A stretch of DNA of 64,000 nt from Mytilisepta virgata (Eukaryota > Mollusca > Bivalvia > Mytilida > Mytilidae): assembly GCA_028015205.1 (NCBI GenBank), contig CM051516.1:27580593-27644592 (forward strand), written 5' to 3'. The notes under the pieces are model-generated. The model ran no database searches, was not told the DNA's origin, and saw nothing but the letters and a program-made list of their open reading frames with translations. Below, piece after piece: positions 1 to 10,781 of this stretch; positions within the stretch are counted from its first letter, which is position 1, and each line of letters starts with the position of its first letter. The position numbers and the translations under genes are program-made.

Positions 1-359
1 CTAATATTCTATGGATTCCTAAAAAAAAAATTTTAAAAATTAAATCTGTTCATGAGAAAGAAAATTAACACACTGCATTACCTCTCTCCAGCTTGCTAAT
101 ACATGTACATGTATTTTTCCTTATTGAACATTCATAAAGCAATGACAATATCAGTAATTTACAAAATAAACCTATCACAATTAAAGAACCTTTGTGAGCA
201 CGCTCACATACCCCACGTCTTCATATTGTCACTGGAGAAACAAAATCTCACTTCACAAGTAAAATGAACATAATCAAATGCTTACCTTCACATATTTATC
301 CTAATTTGAATGGCAGCATGTTGGGAAATTTAAATTCCAAGCGAGAGGAGTCAACAATA

Positions 360-1387
360 ATAGTATAGTGAGGCAAATAAGTTCAAAGGGGTGTAACTCC
401 TAGAAAAAAAATTGAATCGTAATTTCCTGTCGATATGCACATCATTGTAGTATGTCCTTATTAACTGAAAAGGTTTCATGAAATTCTGTTGTGTGGTTTG
501 AGAGGAGTTGTGATGACAAACTGTTGCGGTAGTACATTAATGTAAATAAGTTCAAAGGGGCGTAACTCCTAGAAAAAAAAATGAATCGGAATTTCCTGTC
601 GATATGCACATCTACGTAGTATGTCCTTTTTATCTGAAAAGGTTTCATGAAATTCTGTTGTGTGGTTTGAGAGGAGTTGCGATGACAAACTGTTGCAGTA
701 GTACATTAAAGTAAATTAGTTCAAAGGGGCGTAACTCCTAGAAAAAAAATTGAATCGTAATTTCCTGTCGATATGCACATCATCGTAGTATGTCCTTATT
801 ATCTGAAAAGGTTTCATGAAATTCTGTTGTGTGGTTTGAGAGGAGTTGCGATGACAAACTGTTGCAGTAGTACATTAAAGTAAATAAGTTCAAAGGGGCG
901 TAACTCCTAGAAAAAAAATTGAATTGAAATTTCCTGTCGATATGCACATCTACGTAGTATGTCCTTATTATCTAAAAAGGTTTCATGAAATTCTGTTGTG
1001 TGGTTTGAGAGGAGTTGCGATGACAAACTGTTGCAGTAGTACATTCAAGTAAATAAGTTCAAAGGGGTGTAACTCCTAGAAAAAAAATTGAATCGCAATT
1101 TCCTGTCGATATGCACATCTACGTAGTATGTCCTTATTATCTGAAAAGGTTTCATGAAATTCTGTTGTGTGGTTTGAGAGGAGTTGCGATGACAAACTGT
1201 TGCAGTAGTACATTAAAGTAAATAAGTTCAAAGGGGTGTAACTCCTAGAAAAAAAATTGAATCGCAATTTCCTGTCGATATGCACAACTACATAGTATGT
1301 CCTTATTATCTAAAAAGGTTTCGTGAAATTCTGTTGTGTGGTTTGAGAGGAGTTGCGATGACAAGAAACAGGACTGACGGACTGACG

Positions 1388-1420
<33 letters not shown>

Positions 1421-1443
1421 TGCAACTCGTTGCGTGGGGTATA
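360..1443. repeat. 169-bp tandem array with terminal hairpin
   Basis: Six tandem units. The landmark 'gttcaaagg' recurs at 381, 550, 719, 888, 1057 and 1226, exactly 169 bp apart. Units differ by a few substitutions. The last unit breaks into 'gactgacggactgacgg' and then an imperfect hairpin at 1412-1443 (tataccc...gggtata). I see no coding potential; the short ORFs here are repeat translations. The layout (tandem units, gacgg tract, hairpin) matches other repeats in the window. Confidence 0.93.
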
Positions 1444-2120
1444 ATAAGCCACAAGAAAACCACAATTTATCTGTACATGTGTACAACCACAAAACACAAG
1501 TATTACATGTACCTACAGAGTTGAATTTATAAAAAAAATTAATTCATTCATTAGTTCAAAGTAACTGAAATTCCATGACAATAATTATCCATTCATAATG
1601 CACATTTTGTCCATATTAATTTTCAATATCTATAAATATTTTGCACTTTTATAAGAAATTGATCAATGCAGTGTTTATGCTATTCAATATTGAAAATGTC
1701 TGATCTCTGCCCTTTAACTATATTATTTATTGTTAAAAAAACCAATTAACTTATATATAAAGATCAAAAATAAATTTCCCTGGGCAAATCATCAAAATAT
1801 TATCTGCCAATCCCATTTACACTTTACCATTTCTGTATATATGGAATTTAAACAATTATAAATATGTCCCAAAAAAATTTTCAGGCAAAGGAGTTTCATG
1901 CATCCAAATGCACTAGTTCTCAAAAATCAACAGTACAGATGTTTGGACCTAAATTATCGATGCATCTGTGAGGCCAACAAGCTAAAACTAGATTGCTACA
2001 CGAAGGATATACAAAATGTGTATTACTGAAATGGCGGCACAGTATGGATGTCAAAACATAATAAAATAAATTGCAGTATAATACAAATAAAAATTTGCGT
2101 CCAGAAAGTGTTCCTGTATT
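1444..2120. other. AT-rich intergenic stretch, no feature seen
   Basis: No ORF of interest, no obvious inverted or tandem structure and no recognisable exon. Confidence 0.5.
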
Positions 2121-2124
2121 GTCA

Positions 2125-2450
2125 CATGCACAAAAACATAAGTCCCATAACTCCTATAAAATTTGTCGAATCAAAATTGGGGTGTGATAGGATCAAGTAC
2201 ATGTGGTGACTAACAATCCTACAAATTTTGAAAAAAATCTGATTAGAAGTCTCAGAGGAGGTGCAACCAAAGTATTCTTATAGTGTCAAATGCAGAAAAG
2301 GTTAAAGTCCCATAACTCCCATAAAATTTGTCAAATCAAATAGAGGTGAGGTAGGATCAAGTACATATGGTGACTAACAGTCCTACACAATTTTAACGAA
2401 ATCCGATCAGGGGTCTCAGAGGAGTTGCGTCCACAAATAACTATGACATA
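2125..2450. repeat. Two degenerate tandem units (about 170 bp)
   Basis: 'agtcccataactcc' occurs at about 2141 and 2308, and each unit ends in a 'gtctcagaggag' motif (about 2250 and 2413). The unit resembles the 360-1443 array in plan: an 'aactcc' start, a 'gaatcaaa' block and a 'gaggagttgc' end. It is probably an older member of the same broad repeat class. Confidence 0.7.
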
Positions 2451-2459
2451 TGGATGCAG

Positions 2460-3820
2460 GCCATTACTAACCCTCCATCGCATTGCAGAGTGGGGCAATG
2501 ATTTGGGTCGTTACATGTAGGGTGGACTTTTTTTTTAATTTCTAGAACTTTTTATGCAGGCTTTATAGAAAGCTCTTTAAAGCTAACAGTGTTCATTCAA
2601 AAATGGGCCCAAAAATTCAGATTATGCAATCAATATCAGGATCAGCTGGGTTTACAGATATATCTGTGCCAAAAAACTTTTCATGCACTAGATCTTTGGG
2701 TTAATATTAGTGTATGACTTTGAAAAATTAATAGCCTAAAAGTTAAAAAAAATGAGAGTTAGTTGAATAATGGAATTATTCACTACATATTGTATAGACC
2801 ACACTGGCTTGTGCTGTATTATTTTTACTACATGTACAAAAATGTAGCCATAAGGATATTTTAATAGACTCGGCCTTTGGGTTAATGCCTAAAAGCTTAG
2901 ACTGCTAAGAATTTTTTTTTCATTTGGCCAAACTTGAGTCAAAACATAATTTGTGAGAATCTTTTAAAACACAGATTTATACATACATTATTGTACACAA
3001 TTACATGTATATACATAAAATATAACATCTATGTTATTACTTATACACAAATTTTTAACTTATGGCTTTATAAGAACAATGAAACTAACTTGTTTTAACA
3101 CATTTTCACATTATAATTCATTTATTTATGTAAATTAAATATTTAATCCTATGTTACCCTCCAACTTTGAAACTATTAATAAATACTGTATTTCTACTTC
3201 ACTTGCAAATAATTCATCAACATATATTAATATAAGTAAATTGCACATGCTACATGTACTTATATGCAATAAATGCATGAAATGTACACTTGATAATTAT
3301 GTCCCTTTCTATATTTGTCCTATAATTTTATTTCTACACATACCAACTGCACACAATTTCATTTCAGTATCATGTAATCTTGACCAACCTAACTGCTTCA
3401 GTGTTTTTGTACATTTTGTACACAATCAAATAAACACATAACAAAGTGTCTGACATGTTTAAATCTCCCTATCCAATATTGCCATCTTGTTACATGCTCG
3501 AAATTCCTTGATATTATCTGTCTACTCGACTGGTATATGTAGTTGTAATTTTAAACACTGGATTTATCTGGGTTACAAAGTTATTGTTTTGTTCAAGACA
3601 TTTGAATTTTAAAACACAGGAACAGCCCAGTTCAAAAGGGGGCGACACAGGCATACTTTAATTGTGTATTAAATTTCCTCAAATAGAATCTTACTAATAT
3701 GAATATTTCAGACACATAGAAAGAATGCTTCATATATTGTCAAAATATACAGCAACAGTGGTGTCATGATTAAAATCTATGTCTAAATTGCAAGATATCA
3801 CTGCTGAGGCCATGGTAGGA
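2460..3820. other. AT-rich intergenic stretch, no feature seen
   Basis: Many short 'acatgta' words and homopolymer runs. The 96-codon ORF at 3151-3441 is low-complexity, AT-driven and has no family resemblance, so I do not call it a gene. Confidence 0.5.
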
Positions 3821-3875
3821 AAATAAATTAGATACAATGTACAATATAACTGGTCTATTATTTGGGATAACGTCG

Positions 3876-3998
3876 ATAGTCCGACACTCATTGGTCCGAC
3901 ACTCAATAGTCCGACACTCATTAGTCCGACACTCAATAGTCCGACACTCAATGGTCCGACACTCAATAGTCCGACACTCATTTGTCCGACACTCGATC
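3876..3998. repeat. 15-bp minisatellite, left arm of foldback element
   Basis: Eight copies of a unit close to 'tccgacactcaatag', varying at the last four or five bases (attg, aata, atta, attt). It is the inverted counterpart of the array at 5695-5790. Confidence 0.95.
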
Positions 3999-4024
3999 AT
4001 TTTCCTTGTTCAATTTAAGTGCTA

Positions 4025-4199
4025 TGCATTTGTATCGGGATTTGTATTTGGACCACCCACTTTTTATCCTGGGTTGGGAACACCACACCCCCTTTTGTAA
4101 ATGGCTGGATCCGCCCCTGACATTGATTATTTAAATTTGAATTTAACGTTTTACAGGCAAGACATTTCAGTGTGTCCACTCTTGTTTTTCAAGGTAGTG
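4025..4199. repeat. Internal direct duplication, copy A
   Basis: Runs from 'tgcatttgtatcggga' to 'ttcaaggtagtg' and includes 'ggctggatccgcccctgaca'. A second copy in the same orientation lies at 5539-5690. The pair sits just inside the two minisatellite arms, so the arms are inverted while this pair is direct. Confidence 0.9.
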
Positions 4200-4295
4200 T
4201 ATAATGATATTGAAGACCAACTTGAAACTCTGTACACATGTTTATTAAAATCGATGTGATCTTTCTGAATTGTATGCAAAATTATAGGGTACTTT

Positions 4296-4499
4296 TTGAA
4301 GAAGTTAAAAACAGAAGAGAGAAGGGGGGCCTTGTCCGTTGCAGCCGTTAGACGAGGCGATCGACCACCCATTCGAAAGAGGAAGTACCGCCTTCTTCAA
4401 GAAAGGATAGATCGTTTAATGAATTCCTACAGAAATGGACAGAGAACACTTAATCAGTACTGGGACGCCATGGTGTACACTGTTGCCCAATTTAACTGA
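4296..4499 (+). CDS. Possible captured 3' exon, unknown protein
   Basis: ORF of 67 codons, noticeably more GC-rich than its surroundings, ending TGA at 4497-4499. The product is strongly basic and charged (RRGDRPPIRKRKYRLLQER near the middle) and ends in an aromatic stretch, QYWDAMVYTVAQFN. Two AATAAA hexamers follow within about 60 bp (about 4535 and 4547), as at the 3' end of a gene. A candidate acceptor (aaaaacag) lies at about 4304-4311, so it may be a terminal exon rather than a free-standing ORF. It lies inside the foldback-like element and may be a transduced host fragment. I do not recognise the family. Confidence 0.35.
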   Translation: MKKLKTEERRGALSVAAVRRGDRPPIRKRKYRLLQERIDRLMNSYRNGQRTLNQYWDAMVYTVAQFN

Positions 4500-4689
4500 A
4501 ATGACTGAGACGTTTAGCCGTTTGTCGGTGGTGTAATAAAAGTTGAAATAAAACATATCTTACAAGTTTGTGTTCGTAATTCTAAAAAGTCCAGCAGAAC
4601 GTGACATTCTTAATTGACCTTAAGACCAGTCATTACGCATCTACATTTATTTCAAATCTGAGTTTACTGTGGCTTTCATCTATTACACC

Positions 4690-4990
4690 CACCCTCCTTT
4701 TTTACGATTGTACATGGGCATTATATTGTCTAGTTCGTTCGTCTGTCCGTTCATTCGTACGACCGATTGTCCAGATGTTCGTTTGTCCGTAAGTTCGTTC
4801 GTCTGTTCGTGCGAACAGATTTTTAGTCAATGTGGTTTATTATGAAGCAGTACTCGTATCAACTTGAAACTTAGTACACATGTTCCTTTGATGAGGTTTT
4901 TATTAATTGTATGATAAATTGGGTTTTATCTCAGTCTTATTGTTCACTTAACATAGAATTGGCATAATTTTTAAAAAGTACATTGCAAAG
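4690..4990 (+). repeat. Hairpin-class repeat fragment ('gttcgtctgtccg' type)
   Basis: A tract of 'gttcg/gtccg' words at about 4730-4815 is followed by 'caacttgaaacttagtacac' and 'atagaattggcataatt'. The same text appears in the repeat starting near 28552, so this is another copy of that family, truncated and inside the foldback-like element. Confidence 0.75.
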
Positions 4991-4999
4991 TTAAAGTTA

Positions 5000-5440
5000 G
5001 TTAAGGCCGTAAGGTGGCCTATAGTTGTTAATTACTGTGTTATTTGGTCTCCTGTGAAGAGTTGTCTCATTGGAAATTACATCACATCTTTTTGTATTTA
5101 GTGTCTCGCTTGCGACTTCTGTAACAGAAAGAGAGACTGGGATAGTTCAGATTTTTGCAATGTTAATTTCACTTTTATTATAAGTAATATGTTAACTATA
5201 TTTGGAGTATGGAATGATTGTATATCTGGCCTTTGTCTTTCATTTATTTGTACATTAATTTGGCCGTTAGTTTTCTCGTTTGAATTTTTTTACATTTGTT
5301 ATTTCGGGGCCTTTTATAGCTGACTATGCTTCATGGGCTTTGCTCATTGTTGAAGGCCGTACGGTGACCTATAGTTAATTTCTGTGTCATTTGGTCTCTT
5401 GTTTAGAGTTGTCTCATTGGCAAGTACACCAAATCTCCTT
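5000..5440 (+). repeat. Mytilid dispersed repeat, two direct copies
   Basis: Two copies of a block containing 'ggcctatagttgttaat' (about 5003-5100) and 'ggtgacctatagttaattt' (about 5350-5440), each continuing with 'agagttgtctcattgg'. I recognise this block from mussel transcripts and genomic sequence. It is the main clue to the organism. Confidence 0.75.
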
Positions 5441-5538
5441 TTTTATATATACACGTTTGTCTGAAAGGGTATATCTCACCTCGACCCCATGTGTGTGGGG
5501 GGGGTCGTGGGTTGGACCCCCTTTTTTTGGCCGATCAA

Positions 5539-5690
5539 TGCATTTGTATCGGGACATGCACCTTGGGTTGGGAACACAGACACCCCCCTTTTTTAAATGG
5601 CTGGATCCGCCCCTGACATTGATCATTTAAATTTAACGTTATACAGGCAAGACATTTCAGTGTGTCCACACTTGTTTTTCAAGGTAGTGG
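5539..5690. repeat. Internal direct duplication, copy B
   Basis: Same text as 4025-4199, with about 20 bp less in the first third. It runs directly into the right minisatellite arm. Confidence 0.9.
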
Positions 5691-5694
5691 AAAA

Positions 5695-5790
5695 TGATCG
5701 AGTGTCGGACTATTGAGTGTCGGACTATTGAGTGTCGGACTAATGAGTGTCGGACCAATGAGTGTCGGACTAATGCGTGTCGGACTATCG
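5695..5790. repeat. 15-bp minisatellite, right arm of foldback element
   Basis: Six copies of 'gagtgtcggactatt' and variants, the reverse complement of the left array. The outermost copy reads 'gcgtgtcggactatcg' before the element end. Confidence 0.95.
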
Positions 5791-6385
5791 GGACGACCCC
5801 TATTATTTCATGCCTCAGGTCTAAACTTATTTCACTCATTAATCAAAACATATATTACATTAATGAATGTACACAAATAGGATTCAGAAACAAGCGAACA
5901 AAATTAATGTTGATATGAAACAGCTATTTTTACTGCCTCTCTTCAAAGCATGATGCAACATTAAGACAAAATAGCAGTAAATGGGTTGGCTAAGTGTGAG
6001 TAATATATACCATGTGAGAAGACATCCTTGAGTTCATGGTTACCCTTCCAGAGTACCTGATGTCACTCCAGACCTTTTAATGTGATGTCACATTGTTAGA
6101 GCTTTAATTTTTGTTGTTTTCTGTATGCTTTATTATTTAAGTTATATTTTTGTATAATATTTTTTTGTTTGTTGCATTACTGTCCTCACAAATTCACCTT
6201 ATCATTTTGGTATTATTTTTTTACTTCAGTGTACTTCTGTACTGAAAACAATCCAAAATTGTGTTAGTCTAAAAAAGACAAATTTAATTTCTTCCATAAT
6301 TTTAAACTTTTGATTTCACTTTGGTGAAAAATATGTTTAACAAAGTAGTATTCATTCATTTACTGATGTAAACACTACATGTATG

Positions 6386-6540
6386 TAGAAATTAGATACA
6401 ATATAACTGGTATATTATTTCATGCCTCCGGTCTTAACTTATTTCACTCATTAATCAAAACAAACGTAAAATGTACATTACAATAATGAATATACATGTA
6501 TAGAATTCAGAAACAAGCAAAGCAAAATTAATGTTAACCT
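6386..6540. repeat. Empty-site paralogue of the foldback insertion
   Basis: Reads 'aattagatacaatataac', then 'tatattatttcatgcctc', then a block matching 5801-5918. It therefore joins the left flank (3826-3863) directly to the right flank (5800-5918) with one copy of the 9-bp target (ATATTATTT here). The underlying 150-bp sequence must be a repeat or a local duplication that predates the insertion. Confidence 0.85.
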
Positions 6541-7460
6541 ATCTCCATTAAATTTTTCACTAAATACCTAAAGTGCAATTTCAATAATTTTCAAAATGTG
6601 GATATAAAATTATTTTTTTTAATTTTATCATAAACCAAACTCCTGACCACAGATGCTAATAAAACTGTTATATTTTCTCTAAAATTTTAGAACTTTTTAC
6701 TACGAAAATTATTTTGTGAGTGGGTTAATCTGTATAAAGAATGCATGAGCCAAAAAATACCAATGACATCTCAATGGTTCTTTGAACTTATAATATGATA
6801 TATTTACATGCAACAATGATGATCTGAGTTTAAATGCATTTTACTAAGCTACACTACCCATCCTGTACATTCATGTATACAAAACTATTTTGATTAAACT
6901 TGTGGTTTAAATTATCTTATTAAGCTTAACAAAGTCAAACAAGTCAGGATTTCAAAGGTAGTAAGACATTACAAGGAAAATTATTTAACAAGGTACTTAT
7001 AACATGTATGTAAAGAGACCAGAATATTACCTTCCACATAAAAAGAAAATTAGGTGTTTATGGCCTGAACTATAAAGCTGTCTGGGATGACCCATCAAAT
7101 TATGTCAACTGACCTGTGACTAATATGTACCCCTCCTACCACCAAACACACCTGTTGATCGTTTTACTTATATGTATATTTACACTTTATACTTGTTAAT
7201 TGTATATGGCTATGGGGGGTATTGTTATCAAGGTCATTTAATATTATTTATGATTTTACACAATATATCATTTTTTATACATGTATGTCTTCCAGCTACT
7301 GAAATATTGTAAACAAAAATTAAATTCTTAAATGAAAAATTATATACATACCAGTATATGACCCTATAATATATGTAAATGTATGGCCACACCAAATTTA
7401 TTTTTGTCTCTTTAAATTTTTTTTCTTGAGGACAAGTTTTTGCAAAAAATGGGTAAAATT
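6541..7460. other. AT-rich intergenic stretch, no feature seen
   Basis: No recognisable exon or structured repeat. The 89-codon minus ORF at 7234-7503 is AT-driven low complexity overlapping the LINE edge. Confidence 0.45.
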
Positions 7461-7468
7461 CCCAATTT

Positions 7469-8195
7469 TTACAAAACTTTAGGAGAGGGCAAACAATTTC
7501 CATCTTTAATAGTCTATATTGTGAGAAAAATGATAAAATAATTATTTATAAGAAAGATATAAAAGAAAAACTTAAAACTTATTATGATAAACTGATTTCA
7601 GATAGAATTTCATCATTTGATGAATCAAGTAAATTGCTTTTATATAAGAACTTATATAAAAAAGAAAATTCTCAAAACTATCTTCTTTCATTGAACTCTG
7701 AACATCGAGTGTTAATAACAAAAATGAGTATTAGTGTTCACAATCTCTTGGTCGAAAAAGGGAGACATTTAAAAATACCTAGAGACCAGAGATTGTGTAA
7801 ATTATGTAAGGTATTAGAAGATGAAAAACATTTTCTTTTAAATTGTAGACAAAATCACGCACTAAGGACACTATATTTGGAATATATCAAAAAAGAAAAT
7901 GATAATTTCGATAGTATGTCTTCAGAAGAAAAAGTTGTATTCATTTTAAGTCCTTCTATGCCATCCCAAGTAAATAAATTAGGATCCTTTATAAAACAGT
8001 CAAAAGCACTGAGGACAGGGGACTCTTAAATATTTGCTTGTTTTTTTTTTATATGTTACAAATTAATGTTTGTATATATTGAGTATGGGCACGTATTTAT
8101 CTGTATATGTTGAATGTATATATATATGTAAATGTCACAAACATTGTTTAAAAGTTTAATGACAATAAATTTGATTTGATTTGATTTTATTTAAT
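7469..8195 (+). pseudogene. LINE 3' fragment (C-terminal domain of ORF2)
   Basis: An open frame runs from about 7469 to the stop at 8029 without a credible start. The C-terminal part holds the pattern usual downstream of reverse transcriptase in invertebrate LINEs: basic residues, then RDQRLCKLCKVLEDEKHFLLNC, a C-x2-C...H...C zinc-knuckle-like signature preceded by SVHNLLVEKGRH. The fragment ends at 8169-8195 in a 'ttgatttgatttgat' microsatellite after 'caataaa', a typical LINE 3' end. The reverse transcriptase itself is missing, so this is a 5'-truncated copy. The frame is intact over about 185 codons, suggesting fairly recent insertion. Confidence 0.75.
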
Positions 8196-8908
8196 TTCTT
8201 GAAAAAAGAAGAATTTTTAGATCCAACAAAATTTGTGACATAAAATAGCTAATATTTTGTACATAAACAGCATATAGAAAATCCAGTATTTAATTAAATT
8301 AATTTACTAAACAACTGATAAATTCATATCTGGTTTTAGTAATATGCAGGCTTTAACCCAATATTTCAATGCATCTGGCACACTATGAAAAGAAATACTA
8401 GAGCACATCAAAATCTAAAGTTTCTTTGATGTGACATAGTATGAAATGAAAATCTGCTTGTCACAAATGATTCCATAATGTATGAGAAACATAAGTAACA
8501 TGAAAACAAAAGTTTCAATCAACCAATATATATGCATATGATAATCCTAAATTTTTTCATGTGAAAATTTCCTCAATCCATATGTCATATGTGAAATTCA
8601 TTTTGAATTTTAAAAAATCTAAAAGATGAAAAAGAATGACTACAGAGTAAAATTTCAAGAAGTATATAAGTTATTTTCTTATATGAGATTTTCAAGTATT
8701 TAAAAAAGAATTATGAAGTTTTGGGTTGAAATGTGGGAGTTACACTCCTCCAGTGCAAAATAATACATTATTCTCTCAACTTCTGTAATTGTTCCTTATA
8801 ATATATATAGTATGACATAATTCCTACATGTATACTAAAAATTACAACTGCAGAAAAGGTGAGACAGCAAAATGAAGAAAAAAAGACAAAAATATGCCAA
8901 AATATGGA

Positions 8909-9148
8909 TTGTTTGTTAAGTTGGGGGCCGTTTTCAGCACATTTGGCTATTTTGCGGTGGCCAGTTTTTATTGGTGGATAAAGCCGGAGTACCCGGAGAG
9001 AACCACCGCCCATCGGTAGGAACATTGATCAGAGTTGAACTTGCACTGCCACAGGTGAGATTCGAACTCACAACCTCAAGTGTTGACAGGCTAATGATCA
9101 TCAGTAGTGATGATGAACTACCTAGACCACTCGGCCAGCGAGGCCCCT
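8909..9148 (-). mobile_element. tRNA-derived SINE
   Basis: On the minus strand it starts with a tRNA-like head: 'ggcctcgctggccgagtgg' (A box) and 'gagttcgaatctcacc' (B box). It continues with 'cggtggttctctccgggtac' and ends near 'ctgaaaacggcc' and a short 'aacaaac' tail. The full A and B boxes identify an RNA polymerase III SINE. The head looks Leu/Ser-like (GGCCGAGTGGTCTA). Confidence 0.88.
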
Positions 9149-9149
9149 C

Positions 9150-10230
9150 CAAAATATGGAGAGACAGAATGACAACCAATAAACACTGTAGGTATCAATT
9201 ATTTATCATTTAAAGGTATTTTCACCTGGACAACTAAGGCAATACACAACAGGTGTTGATTACATATGATAACACAATAATGATTTGATTGTAAAAAGAA
9301 ATAATGTATTATGTGTATTAAGAAACTCATCCATCTGAAATAAGAACCACCTGCTATATCTATAACAAGCTGGTAATTAAGTTTCACTTTTCAGGCCCTG
9401 CACCTCAACCAGAATAATCTTAAATAGAACAGAAATGTTAATACTAAAATGTTTCTCTTAATAATTTACATGTATACTGTATGATATAAATTTTTTTTTA
9501 TACATTTCACTCAAAGGGGACAACTGACACCTTCTTTTTGATATTCATATCAGTACATGTACATGATATGTACATACGCTTGTAAACAAAGCATCTGATG
9601 CAGACAAAGAAAATTCTCAAATCTAGGAAAATATCGTCTACTGGGTCTCAAAAAGTCTGATCATCTTACTATATAACAGGAAGGATGCTATTTGCTGACT
9701 GGCAGCTGTTAATGCAATATGGGTAAAAGCTTTGAAAATGACTAAAAAAACTCCATTGCTGATATACCTATCATAGTAAAAAAAAGAATGTCATGATAGG
9801 ACAGACTACCAATGCCTTCACACAAACAGTTAAGACACTGAATGTACATCTGTATATCTACAAGCTAAACTTGAGATTAAATTAATTTTATAGCACTTAA
9901 ATCTGTGGTTCAGACTTCTTCCAGTTTTCTACGAGGTTCACAAGTTCAACAACTAGACAACTGCATTGTACAAAATGTACCATGAACAAGCCATGTCTTC
10001 CTACAGCCAATGTACTACTGGTCATATAAATTCATTACTTGTTTAATGCCTCACTAGCAACAATGAAGTACATACATGTATGATATTCACATTTCATATA
10101 AACTGAACTTTACTTTTCAATTTTAAAAGAAAACAACATCAACAGTTTGTAAACAACATCTTGTTTTTAGTGACAAAGACCAATATACTGGTCAGTGGCT
10201 CATTAATTTCAAATACATGTATAAGCAGAT
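9150..10230. other. Intergenic, no feature seen
   Basis: AT-rich, with several 'acatgta' words. No exon or repeat boundary that I can define. Confidence 0.45.
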
Positions 10231-10232
10231 AA

Positions 10233-10418
10233 TCATCTGTTGGTCTCCTCGATGTTGAGGTCAATTTCTATCCTATCATTTGGACTTATATATATATGTA
10301 ACTGTGGGTGCTTCATCTTGTCTTTATAAAACTTTCCTATCTTCCCCATATTCCCACTTGTTATAGTGTGGCATAATATCAAATCTACATTAACGCCGTT
10401 CCCTAGTACATCAATCAT
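10233..10418 (-). CDS. Candidate coding segment, unknown
   Basis: A 61-codon minus ORF whose composition looks more protein-like than its neighbours. It has a hydrophobic/polar N-terminal half with LGNGVNVDLILCHTI, then KFYKDKMKHPQLHIYISPN and an acidic end, RIEIDLNIEETNR. A possible acceptor AG (complement of 'ct' just past 10430) would extend it a few codons upstream. I do not recognise the family. It could be a last exon of a minus-strand gene or a chance ORF. Confidence 0.25.
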   Translation of the reverse strand: MIDVLGNGVNVDLILCHTITSGNMGKIGKFYKDKMKHPQLHIYISPNDRIEIDLNIEETNR

Positions 10419-10465
10419 ATGACATAACCATTTCTATCTAGACCCTCAATAATATTTATATAAAA

Positions 10466-10773
10466 CAGTGTTCTCCCCAGGCTTATATACCATAGTGGTA
10501 CCACTGCGCTATAATTTTTACCACTGTGCTATGATTTTTCTCCACTGTGAAATAACTTCTTAGCATTGTGTTGTTAATTTTTATCAATGTGTATATTTTC
10601 TATTTTTTATGCAGTGATCTCTTCTCATTTACCTTAGATGTAGTTTACATTAGGGAAAACCAGAATAATTAAAATTTCTTTCTCATAAATGATCAGAAAT
10701 CTTATTCAAATTCTTATAAATATGTTCACTACATTAATAGAATGATTTGATTTTTTCCAGGGGAGAACACATA
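10466..10773. mobile_element. 308-bp TIR MITE with 8-bp target duplication
   Basis: Ends read CAGTGTTCTCCCCAGG (left) and, on the complement, TATGTGTTCTCCCCTGG (right). They are flanked by the direct repeat ATATAAAA at 10458-10465 and 10774-10781. An 8-bp duplication fits the hAT superfamily. The interior has repeated 'accactg' words and no ORF. Confidence 0.75.
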
Positions 10774-10781
10774 ATATAAAA

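Larger units (their letters stand above)
3864..5799. mobile_element. Foldback-like transposon with minisatellite inverted ends
   Basis: A 1936-bp insertion flanked by a perfect 9-bp direct repeat, CTATTATTT, at 3855-3863 and 5800-5808. The ends are inverted: left GGGATAACGTCGATAGTCCG, right (complement) GGGTCGTCCCGATAGTCCG. They lead into inverted arrays of a 15-bp unit. A related unoccupied site at about 6386-6540 carries the two flanks joined with a single copy of the 9-bp site. Terminal inverted repeats made of short tandem repeats plus a 9-bp duplication recall Drosophila FB foldback elements; 9-bp duplications are also usual for Mutator-like elements. No transposase is visible, so it is non-autonomous. 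The interior holds a direct duplication, an ORF with downstream poly(A) signals (4296-4499) and dispersed mussel repeats. Confidence 0.85.

Noticed and set aside
270..340. Possible minus-strand micro-exon with donor gtaagc
   Set aside because: The 15-nt piece between acceptor-like and donor-like text has no supporting frame or neighbour exon.
360..1443. Regularly spaced repeats as a CRISPR array
   Set aside because: Contiguous 169-bp units with no unique spacers, in eukaryotic DNA.
3730..4100. ORFs with repeated SVGLL, ECRTI or VRHSI words
   Set aside because: A 15-bp repeat yields a 5-residue periodic peptide in any open frame; not a gene.
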